From Batkoa obscura (taxonomy: Eukaryota > Entomophthoromycota > Entomophthoromycetes > Entomophthorales > Batkoaceae), in assembly GCA_030770535.1 (NCBI GenBank), contig JASVEC010000011.1:248001-312000 (forward strand): a DNA stretch of 64,000 bases, read 5' to 3'. Positions 47,701 through 59,269 of this stretch are shown one piece after another. Both the position numbers and the translations under genes were made by a program. The first letter of the stretch is position 1; the number at the start of each line of letters is the position of its first letter. A model generated the notes under the pieces. It was given only the letters and a program-made list of their open reading frames with translations, was not told where the DNA came from and did no database searches.

Positions 47701-49649
47701 ATTATTATAAAATTGTATTACTTCATCAAATAATAAATCCCAATCATTAGTTGGCTCAATAAATTTGCTTATTAAATTAATATTAGAATCCGATGTAAAT
47801 TGAATTAATCCTTCTTTTGTTACTGTATTTGTTATACTATTTTCATAATAAATAATAAGATTATTATCAATAATTTCAGTTAATAACATAACAAATAAAG
47901 TTGCATTATCTTCCCATGGTTCCGATGCCATTTTAATTAATGGTGGTATAATGAGTTGAGAAAAATGTTGAAATTTTAAATGAATAAGTAACTTTGAAAA
48001 TTTAATTGCATAAATTGGATTCTATAATATCAAAAATCATTAGTATTACTTTACTATAATATATAAAATTAAAAACTTACTTTATAATTATATAAACAAT
48101 TAATAATTACTTTTCCTTTTGAATACAATTCTTTAGTATCAATTTGACAAATTAACAAACTTAATAAAGAAAATAATTCGGCTAAACATAAAGAATGCAA
48201 TTCTTCAATTTTTTGAGTTTCAAATAGTACTTTAACAAATTGTATAATTATATCTAAAAATGGAATATAATCTTGAACACAAGCACCATTGAAATGGTCA
48301 AAGAATGTTTTTATAGTACCTAATATAATACATATTTCATTACTACTTTGTTTTTCTATATTGACTTCTTGATTTCCATAAAACTTGGATAAACTTGAAA
48401 ATTGTTGAATTAATTTTTCATTAATTGGTGCACCATTTGATTTTCTGCAATAATTACATGCTTCTTTGATAAATTTACAATTTAGTTCATATGCTGAGTT
48501 ACTCAATTCTAATTTAAAATTAACAAATCAATAATAGTGAATTTTGATTAATTTTACCTATTGAATTTCCATCAAGTGAAAACTGAGATTGTTGTACCAC
48601 AACAAACATTTGATCTTGAATTTCAGAATAACGTGAATGAAGTTTATTATCAATGTTCTATAAAAAAATTTATTAATATCCCTATTCAAAAACTAAACAA
48701 AAAATATATAACTTACTTTAACACTTTCCAAAAGTAATAAAGATAAACCATCAAGTATTTCATCCTCTCTATTTTTGTCATAGTATTCAAAAATAACCTC
48801 AATAATTTCTTTTAAATCTTCATCTTTACATCTTCTAATTAAAAATCCAAAAGATTCAGCCACAAATACACGAAGATAAGCTTTACCACGTCTTTCTCCC
48901 ATTAAGGGGGCAAGTACCCTATTAAAATATATTAATACCAATAATGGTAAATAAATTTATGACTTACTTAAATATCTCTGGTAATTTTTTAATTGCAATT
49001 TTAGATAAATATTTTAATGAAAATGCAATAGCATTAAACGTATGCTAAATTTTATATTAATAAAAAATAATAAATAAGACAATTAAGTTTACTTCAATAA
49101 TCCCAGCTTCTTTATGATTTAAAACGATAATCAATGGATCTAATAAGCCCAAAAATTCGTTATAAAACTCTTCTTGTAAATCTCTAGCTAAGCATGGTAT
49201 AAGTCTAAATAAAACCATTAGCATCTCAAAAAACATCCAAAAACTATATCAACTTACTGTAACACTGGAATTAGGGTATCTGAAGATTCTTTATAAAGAT
49301 ATTCTTTAATAATCTCCGCAATTTGTTTTTTATGGTGTAAAATTTGAGGTAACGATTTAACGAATGGTTTAATTTTAATTGAGAATTCTTCAAATGGAAC
49401 TGTAAGATTTGAAATCAACAACGATTCAAACAATTCATTAAAAAAAGATCCTGAGTTTTCTATATCTATTGGTTTTCTATCAATTTGATGAAGTACATCA
49501 AAACTTAAATTTTCGATTCTTTCTTTAAAGGAAGAATACTATAATAATTAGTTATTAGTTTAACTTGGTCTGAATTACAAAATAGTCTAGCTTACTCTAA
49601 ATTTATTCCTTCCTCCAGCCAAATTGAGCTCCCCTACTTGCTCAGACAT
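40765..49649 (-). CDS. UTP20: U3 snoRNP protein Utp20/DRIM, HEAT-repeat scaffold of the SSU processome
   Basis: Eight exons on the minus strand: 49649-49596, 49538-49258, 49204-49093, 49044-48968, 48918-48717, 48657-48558, 48508-48081 and 48021-40765; 2836 residues (human 2785, yeast 2493). The start MSEQVGELNLAGGRNKFR fits the Utp20 N-terminus, which runs into YSSFKERIENL. The rest is continuous helical HEAT-type repeats. The C-terminus is highly basic (RKTMQKKKNSKQKIQRQK), as expected for a nucleolar rRNA-processing factor. Low-complexity inserts include a Glu run near 46430 and two Asn runs near 41745 and 41340. All seven introns lie in the first 1.6 kb; the last exon is 7.26 kb. Confidence 0.93.
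41329..41355. repeat. (ATT)n / poly-Asn microsatellite in UTP20
   Basis: Nine or so ATT triplets, coding an Asn run on the minus strand. It lies between acidic Ser/Asn/Glu-rich repeats and the conserved C-terminal part, so it is probably a tolerated loop. Confidence 0.8.
41741..41792. repeat. (ATT)n / poly-Asn microsatellite in UTP20
   Basis: About 16 consecutive ATT triplets coding an Asn run between two helices. Length polymorphism between strains is expected. Confidence 0.85.
46421..46442. repeat. (CTT)n / poly-Glu microsatellite in UTP20
   Basis: Seven CTT triplets coding an acidic Glu run in an already charged loop (EEDIIEETEIE follows). Confidence 0.75.
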
Positions 49650-50666
49650 ATTCTATAGTTATGAAATGGATTTTAAAAGAAACTAAAACTTTAATTTTTC
49701 ACTTCTCCCATAGTTCAATCTTAACTTATTTTTTTTGTGCATAAATTTTGAACTAGCAAATCATAACCGAGTATAAAAAACCTCGAAAATTGGCAGGCTA
49801 AAAATTTTATAACATTTTTATAAACAAAATGTAATCAGGATTTCCATGACTTTTTTATTAATAGTATTATTTTTAATATGTAAGTTAGCTTAAATAATAA
49901 TATAAGTTATCTTTTTGTAGCTTTTTAAAATAAATTCATAACTCCCTCTTGCCTTATAATTTAAATTCTAAAATATTAACTAACCTAAAATATTTATTAT
50001 CGAACTTATGAAATAACAATTTTTATTTTAATTAAAGAATAATACTCAAAAAGTGAATAAAAAACAAACTACCATATGAGGGCGTTTCTTTTGACTTCAT
50101 CACTTTTTCCATCTTTAAGCGCTATTTGTGCAGAAAAACTATTAGTAAAATTCTTAAGCATAAAAATACATTCTCATATAAGCTTAATAAAATTACATTC
50201 AACATATTTATTTAATGTTACTATTATTTCACAATAGTTAAAAGCAAAGAGACTACTTTTATGCGTTAACACTTTACCTTAGCAACATAGAACAAATTTT
50301 CCTTATTAATAAAAAGTTTGAATTTCCGAGTAATACTTTTTAAAATAAATTGAATGCATTTAATTGCTGATTTACCTATTAAAATAATATCTCTTTTTCA
50401 TTTATACGCTTTTAGTTAACATTTTAGTTAAACTATATTGACTATTATCTCCCATAGACTCAATATAGCGCTTTATGGTTTGATATACCTTGATACTTAT
50501 AATTTACCTGTTTACCAAAAATTTTGCTAATTAAACTAAATTTACTATCATATATCATCTATTTATAAGTTAATTTTTCAGTTACTTTTGCTAATTCCTT
50601 ACCCATTACAACTTTCTGAATCTTTTTTTCTACTATATAACTTACAAATATCTATTTTTAGATACA
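49650..50666. other. UTP20 upstream region with one MITE
   Basis: About 1 kb without a supportable ORF. It holds MITE copy 9 and the presumed UTP20 promoter next to 49650; no promoter motif could be identified with confidence. Confidence 0.5.
50074..50179 (-). mobile_element. TGGGG-type MITE, copy 9
   Basis: About 106 bp with altered ends (ATATGAGGGCGTTTCTTTTG and AAAAATACATTCTCATAT). The core TTTAAGCGCTATTTG is intact. Confidence 0.8.
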
Positions 50667-51480
50667 TCAATTATAATTACCTTTGCATGTATGACTACAG
50701 TGAGTTTTTAAAGTAATCTCATCTAAACATATCTTTGTATAACTACTAATAGTGCATTTGTATCCTTCTTTAAGTAATCTATACTCTAAATTAGCATCTA
50801 AAAAAGGTTTCTCCCTGTAGCTCATATTACGATAAAACAACATACCTTTTCGGCTAGACTGACCATAATAGTTTACACTAACATTAAGCACTTGATTGTT
50901 TAAATTGGGCTAATTGTTACCTGTGTAATATCCATATTAATTTTGATTATCTATTTTATTTTGAAGGTATTAATTATAGGTAACTTAATTATAGGTTCAT
51001 AAATTGTAGCTACCTTTAACGTACATTGAAATGTAGTAGTTATTTATCTAGAATATACATGAATATGACATTATACAGTTTCTGTATACACGCTTATATG
51101 TATTTTCAATTGGTACTTCGGCTTTTAATATGGGCTGATTGCTGTCATTTATACTTTCATTAAATAAGTCATCTTTTAAAGTAGACTGATGAATGCCAAC
51201 GATATGACCCTTTGTAGTTTGTTTCCCTAATTAATTTACAAATAATTCGTTTTTCTTTATATTAAGTCTATTCGCTTTTATAGTGCGTTGTAATGTAATG
51301 GTATTTTAAATCATATTTGTTATTATAGGTTTTTGGACAGTCTCGGTAAGGAAATACATAGGTAGATGCAACGGATAATTTACTATTTAAATAGGTCAAT
51401 TCTTAGCTTCAAGACGTTTATTGATTGAATTAACATTTAAAACAGATTGTATCTTATAATTTAGATTATAACAAGTGCTA
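50667..51480 (-). pseudogene. C2H2 zinc-finger family locus B, decayed
   Basis: On the minus strand, about 51420-51280 reads KLSVASTYVFPYRDCPKTYN and NKYDLKYHYITTH. It aligns with locus A (SIISTYICPYKNCPKMYN, KHDLKDHCDLMH), with the first cysteine lost. At 50891-50667 a finger-like EGYKCTISSYTKICLDEITL and HCSHTCKGNYN ends at the same GGTAATTA donor seen in locus A. Stops and gaps lie between. It is inverted relative to locus A, about 12 kb away. Confidence 0.5.
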
Positions 51481-51607
51481 TACCTTTTGAACTAATCTGG
51501 TCCGTATACTCTACGCGTTCATTTGGTGCTTTGTTATTTGAAATAGATTGTTTCTTACTTTATCTACGTCTACAAGGTGATTTCTTAACTATATCATTTA
51601 AGTCCTT

Positions 51608-51714
51608 ATATAGGGGATGCATTTTTTTATATAAGGGTTTTACTAATAATCTTTCCACTCAAATAGCGCTTAAAAATGGAAAAAGTAATGAAACCAAAAA
51701 GAACACCCCCATAT
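51608..51714 (+). mobile_element. TGGGG-type MITE, copy 10
   Basis: 107 bp from ATATAGGGGATGCATTTTTT to AAAGAACACCCCCATAT. Interior and right end are complete. It lies just upstream of the decayed zinc-finger locus B. Confidence 0.88.
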
Positions 51715-52908
51715 TTAAAACGGCAAATAAATGGATTTAAAGTAACTTTAATGTTGCCATATTTTAACATAAAAGCATGCTCTCTACCATCCGTTCTACT
51801 TTTTAATAAAGGTTTGTTCTGTTATCTTATTCTAACTTATCTTTGCCTTCTTTGTATAATTAATTGAGTGACTGCGTATTGATTAATTAATAGTATCTAC
51901 TTCAATTTATTGTAAGATGAAAGTTAGTAGTTTAAAAATAACGATTTTAACAAAGTGAAAAAGGTATAATCAAAGTAACACTAAGCTGTGTTTTTATTGT
52001 TTGATGTTTGAATAAAATGTAAAAAATATCAAAACATTTGTTTTAAAGCCTATTTTTATTAAAACACCATCTTTGTCTCAGGCAGTTGTAAGTGTGTCAA
52101 GTATATAAAATATCAAAATAAAGAAGTAATTTAAAAAGTGTTTTCGTACAAAATGGCTATATAGCTATGTACCTATATAGCATTATCATGTCTAATAGTT
52201 TTTTAATGAGATCGGGTAGTGTTAAAAAATCTGCTATAAGACAATATTTACTTTCAATGGGAACACTAACGTTTTGAGAAAGATGTGATTCTACTTCAAA
52301 ACATGTAACCCTTCAATTCTACCTTGATCCCTCATTCATTCCTCCCTATATCATTCAAAGTACTATAAAGTAAGATTTCCATCAAAAATAATTTTATTGC
52401 TAATATTTTATTACTAATACTTTAATATTGGTTTTGTAAATAAAAACCATTTTAGTACTGATTATCCTTTATATGTGAGAGATCGGCATTTTAAGGTACT
52501 TCGAATATTAATAAGGTAGCACGCAGTAGCTTACTTACAAAAAAATTCCCGAATTATTTTTATTTCGACCAAAGTGTCTATTGCGTCAATTTTGATATAA
52601 TAAACATAACAAATAAAAGTAATATAACCAAGCGTCTACAAAAATTATACGAACATTTAGTAGAGCATAGCTTGTTAATATTTTCGTAAAGTAATGAGAT
52701 ATTCACTTATGTCAGTAAAATCTAACTGTCTATAATTTAGTATACTTGTCAGTACTACTATGGTTAGTTTAATCCATTAACCCCCTTTACTCGCTTAACT
52801 ATTTAAAAAGGATATATACAATACTTTGGTACTTTTTACATTCTTATTAGCCAATTTTCCCGATTCATATCCATCTGGAGTTGAACTTTTTAATTTTGAA
52901 CTATTATT
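51715..52908. other. Intergenic, no gene seen
   Basis: About 1.2 kb between MITE copy 10 and the end of zinc-finger locus C. Two short open stretches at 51531-51867 overlap the MITE and carry no family signature. Confidence 0.5.
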
Positions 52909-54027
52909 TTAATTTAAATTATCTTTTAAATTTCTACATGGCAATGTTGCTCTCTGTTTGTTAATTATAAATCTAATCTTTGGTTTAGGAGATTTGATAT
53001 GTTCACTATATGGATCACGCTCCAAAACCGGATGGAGTTTATATTTTATTTTATCAACTATAAATTTAAATTTTGATTTAGGTAGCCTGATATAACTATT
53101 AGGTAAATTAGTTTTCAAAATTGATTGTCCTTGATATTTTATACGTTTACTAGGCTGCATTTCTGTTAAACAATGTTGCTTATTATTTTCTGTACTTTTT
53201 TGAGATAGCTTATCTTTTGTATCAGGTTGATCCTCATGTTCTAACTGTTCATCAGGTTCTTCTTTATTTAGACTAGTTTGGTCCAAGTCTTTTTCAAGCT
53301 CATTAGGCTCTTAATATTCGAAATCAGACCTATCTTTATACATAATACATTTGAAAGTACTCTCTTTGTCCACTATATTTTAAAAACATCAACTAAATTT
53401 TTATACATGTAAATTTTGCTTACCTGGCCCATGTTTATTAATACAATGAACTTTTAAATCACTTTTCCTCGAATAAGATTTGCTGCAATTTCCAAAAATA
53501 CATTTAAATCGAGTTTTATAAGATGGATCATCCTTTGAAATTGACTTTTTGTGAACTTTTATATATTTCTTTATTGAGTTAGATTCCAAAACTAATTGCC
53601 CTTTATATTTTATATACTTATTCGGTAATTTCTCTCTATAGCCAGAACGATCCTCTACTTTTGTAATATTATCAGATAGATTAATATTCGAGTCGCTTTG
53701 ATCTTTACGCATTATTTGCCCATCAAGTCGATCTTCTCGTTTAATATTTGTATTAATTGATTTATCCTTTAATTTGGTTTTGCTTTTATGCTTTCTATGT
53801 TTAGAAGTATCTTCTTTTCTAACTTTATTCATAATAAATTAATTATTCACTCATTTTCTATTGTCCTGATTTAATTTACCTATATTATGATGTACATTAT
53901 AGTGCCTATTTAAATTCGATTTGAAAGCATATGTCTTGTTACAATCTTTAAAGCTACATTCATATTGATTTTGTTTACTTTTATTGATATGGAATTTATT
54001 ATTTAAATTTAACTTGCTCTCTTTCAT
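52909..54027 (-). CDS. C2H2 zinc-finger protein, locus C (possibly interrupted)
   Basis: Three exons on the minus strand: 54027-53880, 53822-53424 and 53372-52909. Exon 1 begins MKESKLNLNN and carries one finger (YECSFKDCNKTYAFKSNLN then RHYNVHH) just before the donor GGTAAA. Exon 2 is a 100-residue basic linker, then a second finger (FKCIFGNCSKSYSRKSDL then KVHCINKH) right before the donor GGTAAG. Both are canonical C-x4-C-x12-H-x3/4-H. Exon 3 is open to 52909 except for one TAA at 53313-53311, early in the exon; the frame continues unchanged beyond it. Either the protein ends there (about 202 residues) or the gene is newly broken. It is probably a nucleic-acid-binding protein. Confidence 0.55.
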
Positions 54028-54701
54028 TATTTGATTTTTTTACAATACAAAATATACATTTAGATTGATACTTGTTTGACTTTAGCCTTGGTTTTGGTTA
54101 TTGATACAATATTAAACTTACGTTACGTAGCTGTAGTTACTTATTTTAATTTATTGTATGTACCTTGGATAATGAAAATTTTACTCAGATAAAATGGAAA
54201 AAAACAGTTTACTTATTTGAAATTAATATTAAATTTTATTCATTAGCCGAATATTGGAGCTAAATTGCACACAAAAATCAAAAACAGTGATAAATAAATT
54301 ATTTTTTACTTTAAAATTAAAATAACTATTAAAATACAAGATATCCACAATGAGCCATTTCTTCAATGTACAAGCTGGTTTTAAAACACTACAGTCCTAG
54401 TAAAAAGCTTAGGTATGCAGGGTACCGTAGCAAGAGAGGGCTATACCTAATATCTTAGACGTTCTACTTTTATATTTTACTGTAGATTAAAATACGTAGA
54501 AAAGATTATCATATATATTAAAGATATCAGTTATACTTTAGTTATTGTGAAATTAAAACTAATAGACCTAAATACACAGCAAGATTTGCCTTATTTTTAA
54601 TAACACTCAACTAAAGCTCTGTTATGAAAAAAATCAATGTGAATAAAACATTGATTAATTAGAAAACTACAATTTAAAAATTGTAGAAGCAAATTTTAGA
54701 T
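54028..54701. other. Intergenic with a GC-richer stem-loop
   Basis: AT-rich except for about 54370-54465. There the inverted repeat TTAGGTAT (54409-54416) / ATACCTAA (54443-54450) encloses a loop with GGGTACCGTAGC. No ORF is seen. Confidence 0.5.
54409..54450. other. Stem-loop-forming sequence
   Basis: Perfect 8-bp inverted repeat TTAGGTAT / ATACCTAA with a 26-nt loop. Its GC is clearly higher than the background, which may point to a small RNA or a worn repeat. The strand cannot be assigned. Confidence 0.35.
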
Positions 54702-54773
54702 AGGTCCCACCGAGAATCGAACTCGGATCACAAGGATCAAAACCTTGTGTGCTAACCATTACACCATGGAACC
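54702..54773 (-). tRNA. tRNA-Gln (anticodon UUG)
   Basis: 72 nt on the minus strand. The acceptor stem pairs GGTTCCA with TGGGACC. The D arm is TGGTGTAATGGTTAGCA. The anticodon stem CACAAGG/CCTTGTG closes the loop TTTTGAT, giving UUG. The T arm is CCGAGTTCGATTCTCGG with the standard GTTCGAT loop. There is no intron. The cloverleaf has no gaps, so it should be functional and reads CAA (and CAG by wobble) codons. CAA is the dominant Gln codon in this AT-rich window. Confidence 0.95.
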
Positions 54774-55136
54774 ATATTGTTCGATTTAATCATTTTTGAC
54801 ACATATTTATATTACATTCTTTTGAATTTTTTATAATGTTATCGTTGATAATCTTTAATCTCACAACTAACATTTATAAAATAATATGTAATAAAATTTC
54901 AATAATAAAATTTAAAGCTTGAAACTTCATGATTTATTGAAAAGTAAGTTAATACCATCAAACTACAGAAAACTTTACTTTGCCATTTAACATAAACAAT
55001 TTTAAAAAATAATTAATAAAATCCGCTAGCACATTGTATTATCAGTCATTAAAACCAGCGAAATAAACTTACACTTCAATTAAACTGCTAGCAACAGACA
55101 TCATTATCCAAAATAGAAGTCAATTATCCATTTAAT
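54774..55136. other. Intergenic, no gene seen
   Basis: About 360 bp between the tRNA gene 5' side and the SGF73 stop codon. Nothing is recognised. Confidence 0.55.
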
Positions 55137-57375
55137 TTATCTCCTCCCATTTTGATTAAAACTCATTCCATTTGGTTTATAATTATTAATACTAAATGTT
55201 TTCTACACAAAATCAAATGATTAGTTATTTAATAACTTATTAATATAATTTGCACTTACCCCTTCCATCCCTTTATTGAAATTCATATTATTAACAAAAT
55301 TATCCGTACCATTATCCCCATCAATGATATCTAATTGCTCCCCTTTTCCTTCATTATCCATTTCAGGTGGATGTAATTTGTCATAAATATCTCTTTGCAT
55401 CATTGTTTGACATCGTTTTAATTGATATGTTTTTAATAAGGGCACTCGATGATATGTTATCATTGGTTTTTTAGTTGTAAATTTAATTGCTTTTAAGATG
55501 GTATCACATTCTAAATCAGAGTCAAAATCACTACTTTCTCCAAAGGAACGTCTTCTTTTATTACTATTATGGAGGTGTGAAGAATTATCATGATCATGTA
55601 AATGTTGACTGGCTTCTTTGGCTGCCATACCTGCTTTTTGGGCTAAATTTTCAGCTAAAAATATTAAATATGTTTAGTTATTTAAACAATTAGTAATTTG
55701 ATTTTTACTTACCTTTTATTTTAGCATTATTTTTTTGATGTAAAGCTACTAATTCTTGATACGTTTTTGAGCGTCCAAATACTGCTTTTTTTAATACTAC
55801 TGTATGGGCTTTACACGTAATTAATCGCATACACGCTTGTCCATTGGCTCCTAACACTCCACAATGTTTATCTAAATCTAATACTGGTTTTTCTATTTAT
55901 ACAAAAAAGATAATCATTAAATATACTATATTTGAAAACTGAATTATAGTATTTACCTTTGACTTTATTTTTTTCTTTCTTCTGTTTTCCCATCTTTTTT
56001 TTAGTTTCTTTGGATTCATTATTATTGTTGTCTTTTTTATTTCCTCGTGATTTACCAGTGTTTGTAGTTATACTTTCTGGCAATAAAGAATTAATATCTG
56101 TTACTACTGACTCTTCTTTTGTTTTATATGATAATTCATTAAAATTATCTGCTTTTGTTATAGCTATAGTGGGTATTGTTTTGGAATCTTGTATATGATT
56201 GGTTTTGGAACGTGTACGACGAGCTAAAATAAATAAAAATTCAATTATTAAATCATTCTAATAAACAGAAATATAGACTTACCTTTAGATTCTTCAGGAA
56301 CTGGAGAAGATTCCAAATCTTCAATAATATCCTCATGAATTAACTTATTTAATTTTTTATTTTCAACTTCATTTTTTGTTGCTTTCAATAATTTTTTATT
56401 CTCGCCATGTTCTTTTGTGGGTTTGATATGTTTTTTATTTTCATTTATCTCCTTCCCATTTTTACTCATTTTTTTACCTGTACTGGATAATCTGGGTTTT
56501 AGACTTTGATTATCACCTTCTGATTTTACTCTGTTTAAACCAAGATTGGGATTTAAGAAGCGTCCTTTCGTTTTTTTACATAATCCTAAATTAAATGTCA
56601 ATAAATAATAATGATAAATAAAAGTTAATATTACTATGGTGTTTAGTAAAATTTCGAAAATAGATTCTTTTTTTACACCCTTTACATGTAGCTGTTATTC
56701 TTGTTCTCTATATTTATAATATTATTTAATAAAACAAGAAAAACTAATAAAAAGATAAACACTTACCGCTGGGTTTGGTACTTCATCTTCATTGTATTCT
56801 GGTATTGGTTTAATTTCTATATTTTTAATTATTAACAAATTATTCATCTTTTTATCAACATAAAAACAAAAAAATTACCTTTATCAATAACACTAGTATC
56901 AATAATAACAGGAAGTTGAGTTTCTTTATTTACATTACTAATAGGATATAACTTCCAATCAGTTGGATCACTAAAATATTTTAAAGTACTTGGGTGACGA
57001 ATATTACGTAGAAATTGAGAACGTGAATGTTGGATTTTAAAACCATGAATTTTTTTAGTAAATTTATTAATAACTATAAAGATCAATTTAATATTTAAAA
57101 TTAATCTATAAAATATAATAACAATACTTATTTTCCCTTTCTTTATCAATTCTTTTTTTATTAATCTTGCTTTTTTCTTAGCAGCTAATACCTCTATATA
57201 AAATATTTTTTATTAATCTTCATTTCTATTCATTTCATTTTGATAAAAAAAGAGATTTTAACATAATAATCCTTCTTTTCTCTCTATAGATTTAAAAATA
57301 ACAATATTTACCTTTATTCACTACTGGTTTAGCTTTCTTTGTTGGTTTACCTTTATTCCTTGTTTCTCTCGGCAT
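55137..57375 (-). CDS. SGF73: SAGA DUB-module subunit Sgf73 / ataxin-7 homologue
   Basis: Ten exons on the minus strand: 57375-57312, 57193-57128, 57073-56879, 56816-56767, 56707-56635, 56585-56283, 56223-55957, 55892-55713, 55654-55260 and 55202-55137; 552 residues. A zinc finger lies near residue 133 (ATCKGCKKRIYFRNFTKHH then RLC). The SCA7 domain near residues 340-375 has exact spacing C350-x9-C360-x5-C366-x2-H369 (HCGV, GQACMRLITCKAH). Between them is a ~190-residue Lys/Glu/Asn-rich linker. Sgf73 anchors the Ubp8 deubiquitinase module to SAGA and so acts on ubiquitinated H2B. The start MPRETRNKGKPTKK is set by a good donor after 21 codons. Exon 10 is the least certain; an unspliced end 15 codons into its intron is the alternative. 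Confidence 0.88.
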
Positions 57376-57462
57376 TTTATTATACTTTATTATATTTTAT
57401 TATACTTTATTATACTTTATTATATTTTACTATATTTTATTATATTTTATTATATTTTTAAA
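57373..57462. repeat. Imperfect 10-bp tandem repeat, TTTATTATAC type
   Basis: About nine units of TTTATTATAC / TTTATTATAT run directly upstream of the SGF73 start codon, so they would lie in its 5' UTR or promoter. The period of about one helical turn puts A/T tracts on one face of the DNA. Confidence 0.75.
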
Positions 57463-57819
57463 TAAATTGCTTTTGAATTTTATAAAAAATAAAGTTAAAA
57501 ATTTAACCAATTATAGAAAGTTGGAAACATTGTAGTTTAATGAATCAAAAATAAAAATAATAAAATTTAAAAATAAACAAATAAAAGGATGTTATTTAAT
57601 GATGTTTCGTTATTTTCATAAATAATTATAATAAATTGATATATGATTTATAGAATAATATTCTATTTAATATTTTTAATATTCTATTTTATTATTTATC
57701 AAATTCAAATTTAAATAGTGGTAAAATTAACAGCCAATTAAAAGTTAGTATAAAACTGAGTAAAAAGAATCTTTAAAAAACTCAATTTTTAGATAAATTT
57801 ATTGAAGTATTCTTTAACA
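57463..57819. other. Divergent promoter region
   Basis: Together with the repeat at 57373-57462, this is the region between the SGF73 and PPR protein start codons (444 bp in all). No other ORF is seen. Confidence 0.5.
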
Positions 57820-59269
57820 ATGGTATCCAAATTAATTAAGTTGAACTTAACAAAGAATATAACCAACAATCTATTAAAAATTAATAAAAGAATATTATTA
57901 ATTAATAATACAAGATGGATAAAACAATACACAACGAAAGAGAATAAAGATACAAAAGTATTATTAAAACCAATAGAAGATAACTCAAGTAATCTAATAA
58001 TGAGTAATGAAATGGAAAAACAAATGTTATTACAACAAAAAATGGTGAATGATAAAGTAAATAATAATAATAATAATAAGATTTTATTTAAATACTAATA
58101 CTTAAACATAGGATATAGAATCCATAACCGAAGAAGAGCTAGATGCAATGTATAAAGAATTATTTCCATCCGAACAATTAAAGTCAACAAAACAAGAGAA
58201 TGAAGATAGTTTAAAAGAAATTATCCAAGAATTAGGACTTGATAAAGAAGAAGATTGGAGCATTGAAAAAGTAAATGAGAAGCTCAATTTATTAGCCCAA
58301 ATTAAAAACAAAAGAAACATCTCTTTAGTATTAATCCATGAATTATTATATTTATTTTCTCAGCAAAAAAATGAAGAAGCAAGTTTACTAACTTTAGATT
58401 TGATGCAACAAAAAGGGATTAAAATTAATGAAAGAACATATACTTGTATTATGGATTTATATTCTAATAAGCAAGATCTCGAGAATTGTATCAAATATTT
58501 TAAAAAGATAAAAGAAGAATGTTTACAACCATATGATCGAACATATTTTGTATTAGTTAAAATGTATGCTAAATTAGGACGAGTTGATGATGCTTTTGAT
58601 GTTTATCAAATCATGAAAAGTAAAGGATATAATATAACTAAACATATAATGATCAATTTGATTGTAAGTTGTGTTAATGCAGGTGAATATGAAAGGGCAT
58701 GGAAAACATTTGATCATATGAGATTGAATTTATATCAACCAGATGTAGTATCTTATTCTTATATGATTAATGTATGTGCTAAACAAAATATGGTTGAAAA
58801 AGCATTCAATTTATTTGAATTAATGAAAGAAGAAGGAATTGAACCAAACTTAGTTGCACTAAATAGTTTAATTTTAGCTTGTTCTACTAACAAAGAGTAT
58901 TATAATGAAGCATTAAAATTATTAGATCAAATTAAAGAAAAAGGATTACAAACTAACGTGCATACATATATAGGATTATTAATGAATGCTAGAAGATCCA
59001 AACAATTAGATTATGCTCGTAAATTATTTAGTAAAGTATTACAATTAAATTTAAATCAAAGAGAAATTCAAATGCCATTGTCGCTACTATTATTTACCTA
59101 TTCAACTTATTATTCCAAATTTAAAAGAGAAAATCAATTTATAAAGGAAAATAAAATACTATCAACAGAAGAAGTCATTGAATTATTAAATGATAAATTA
59201 CCAAAGGATAGTAAACATGCGGTTTTAGAAGTTGAAAATTTAATGGATTGGTACACGAATTATTATATT

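Noticed and set aside
51531-51867. Two overlapping plus-strand ORFs of 63-69 codons
   Set aside because: They run through MITE copy 10 and end in unconstrained AT-rich DNA.
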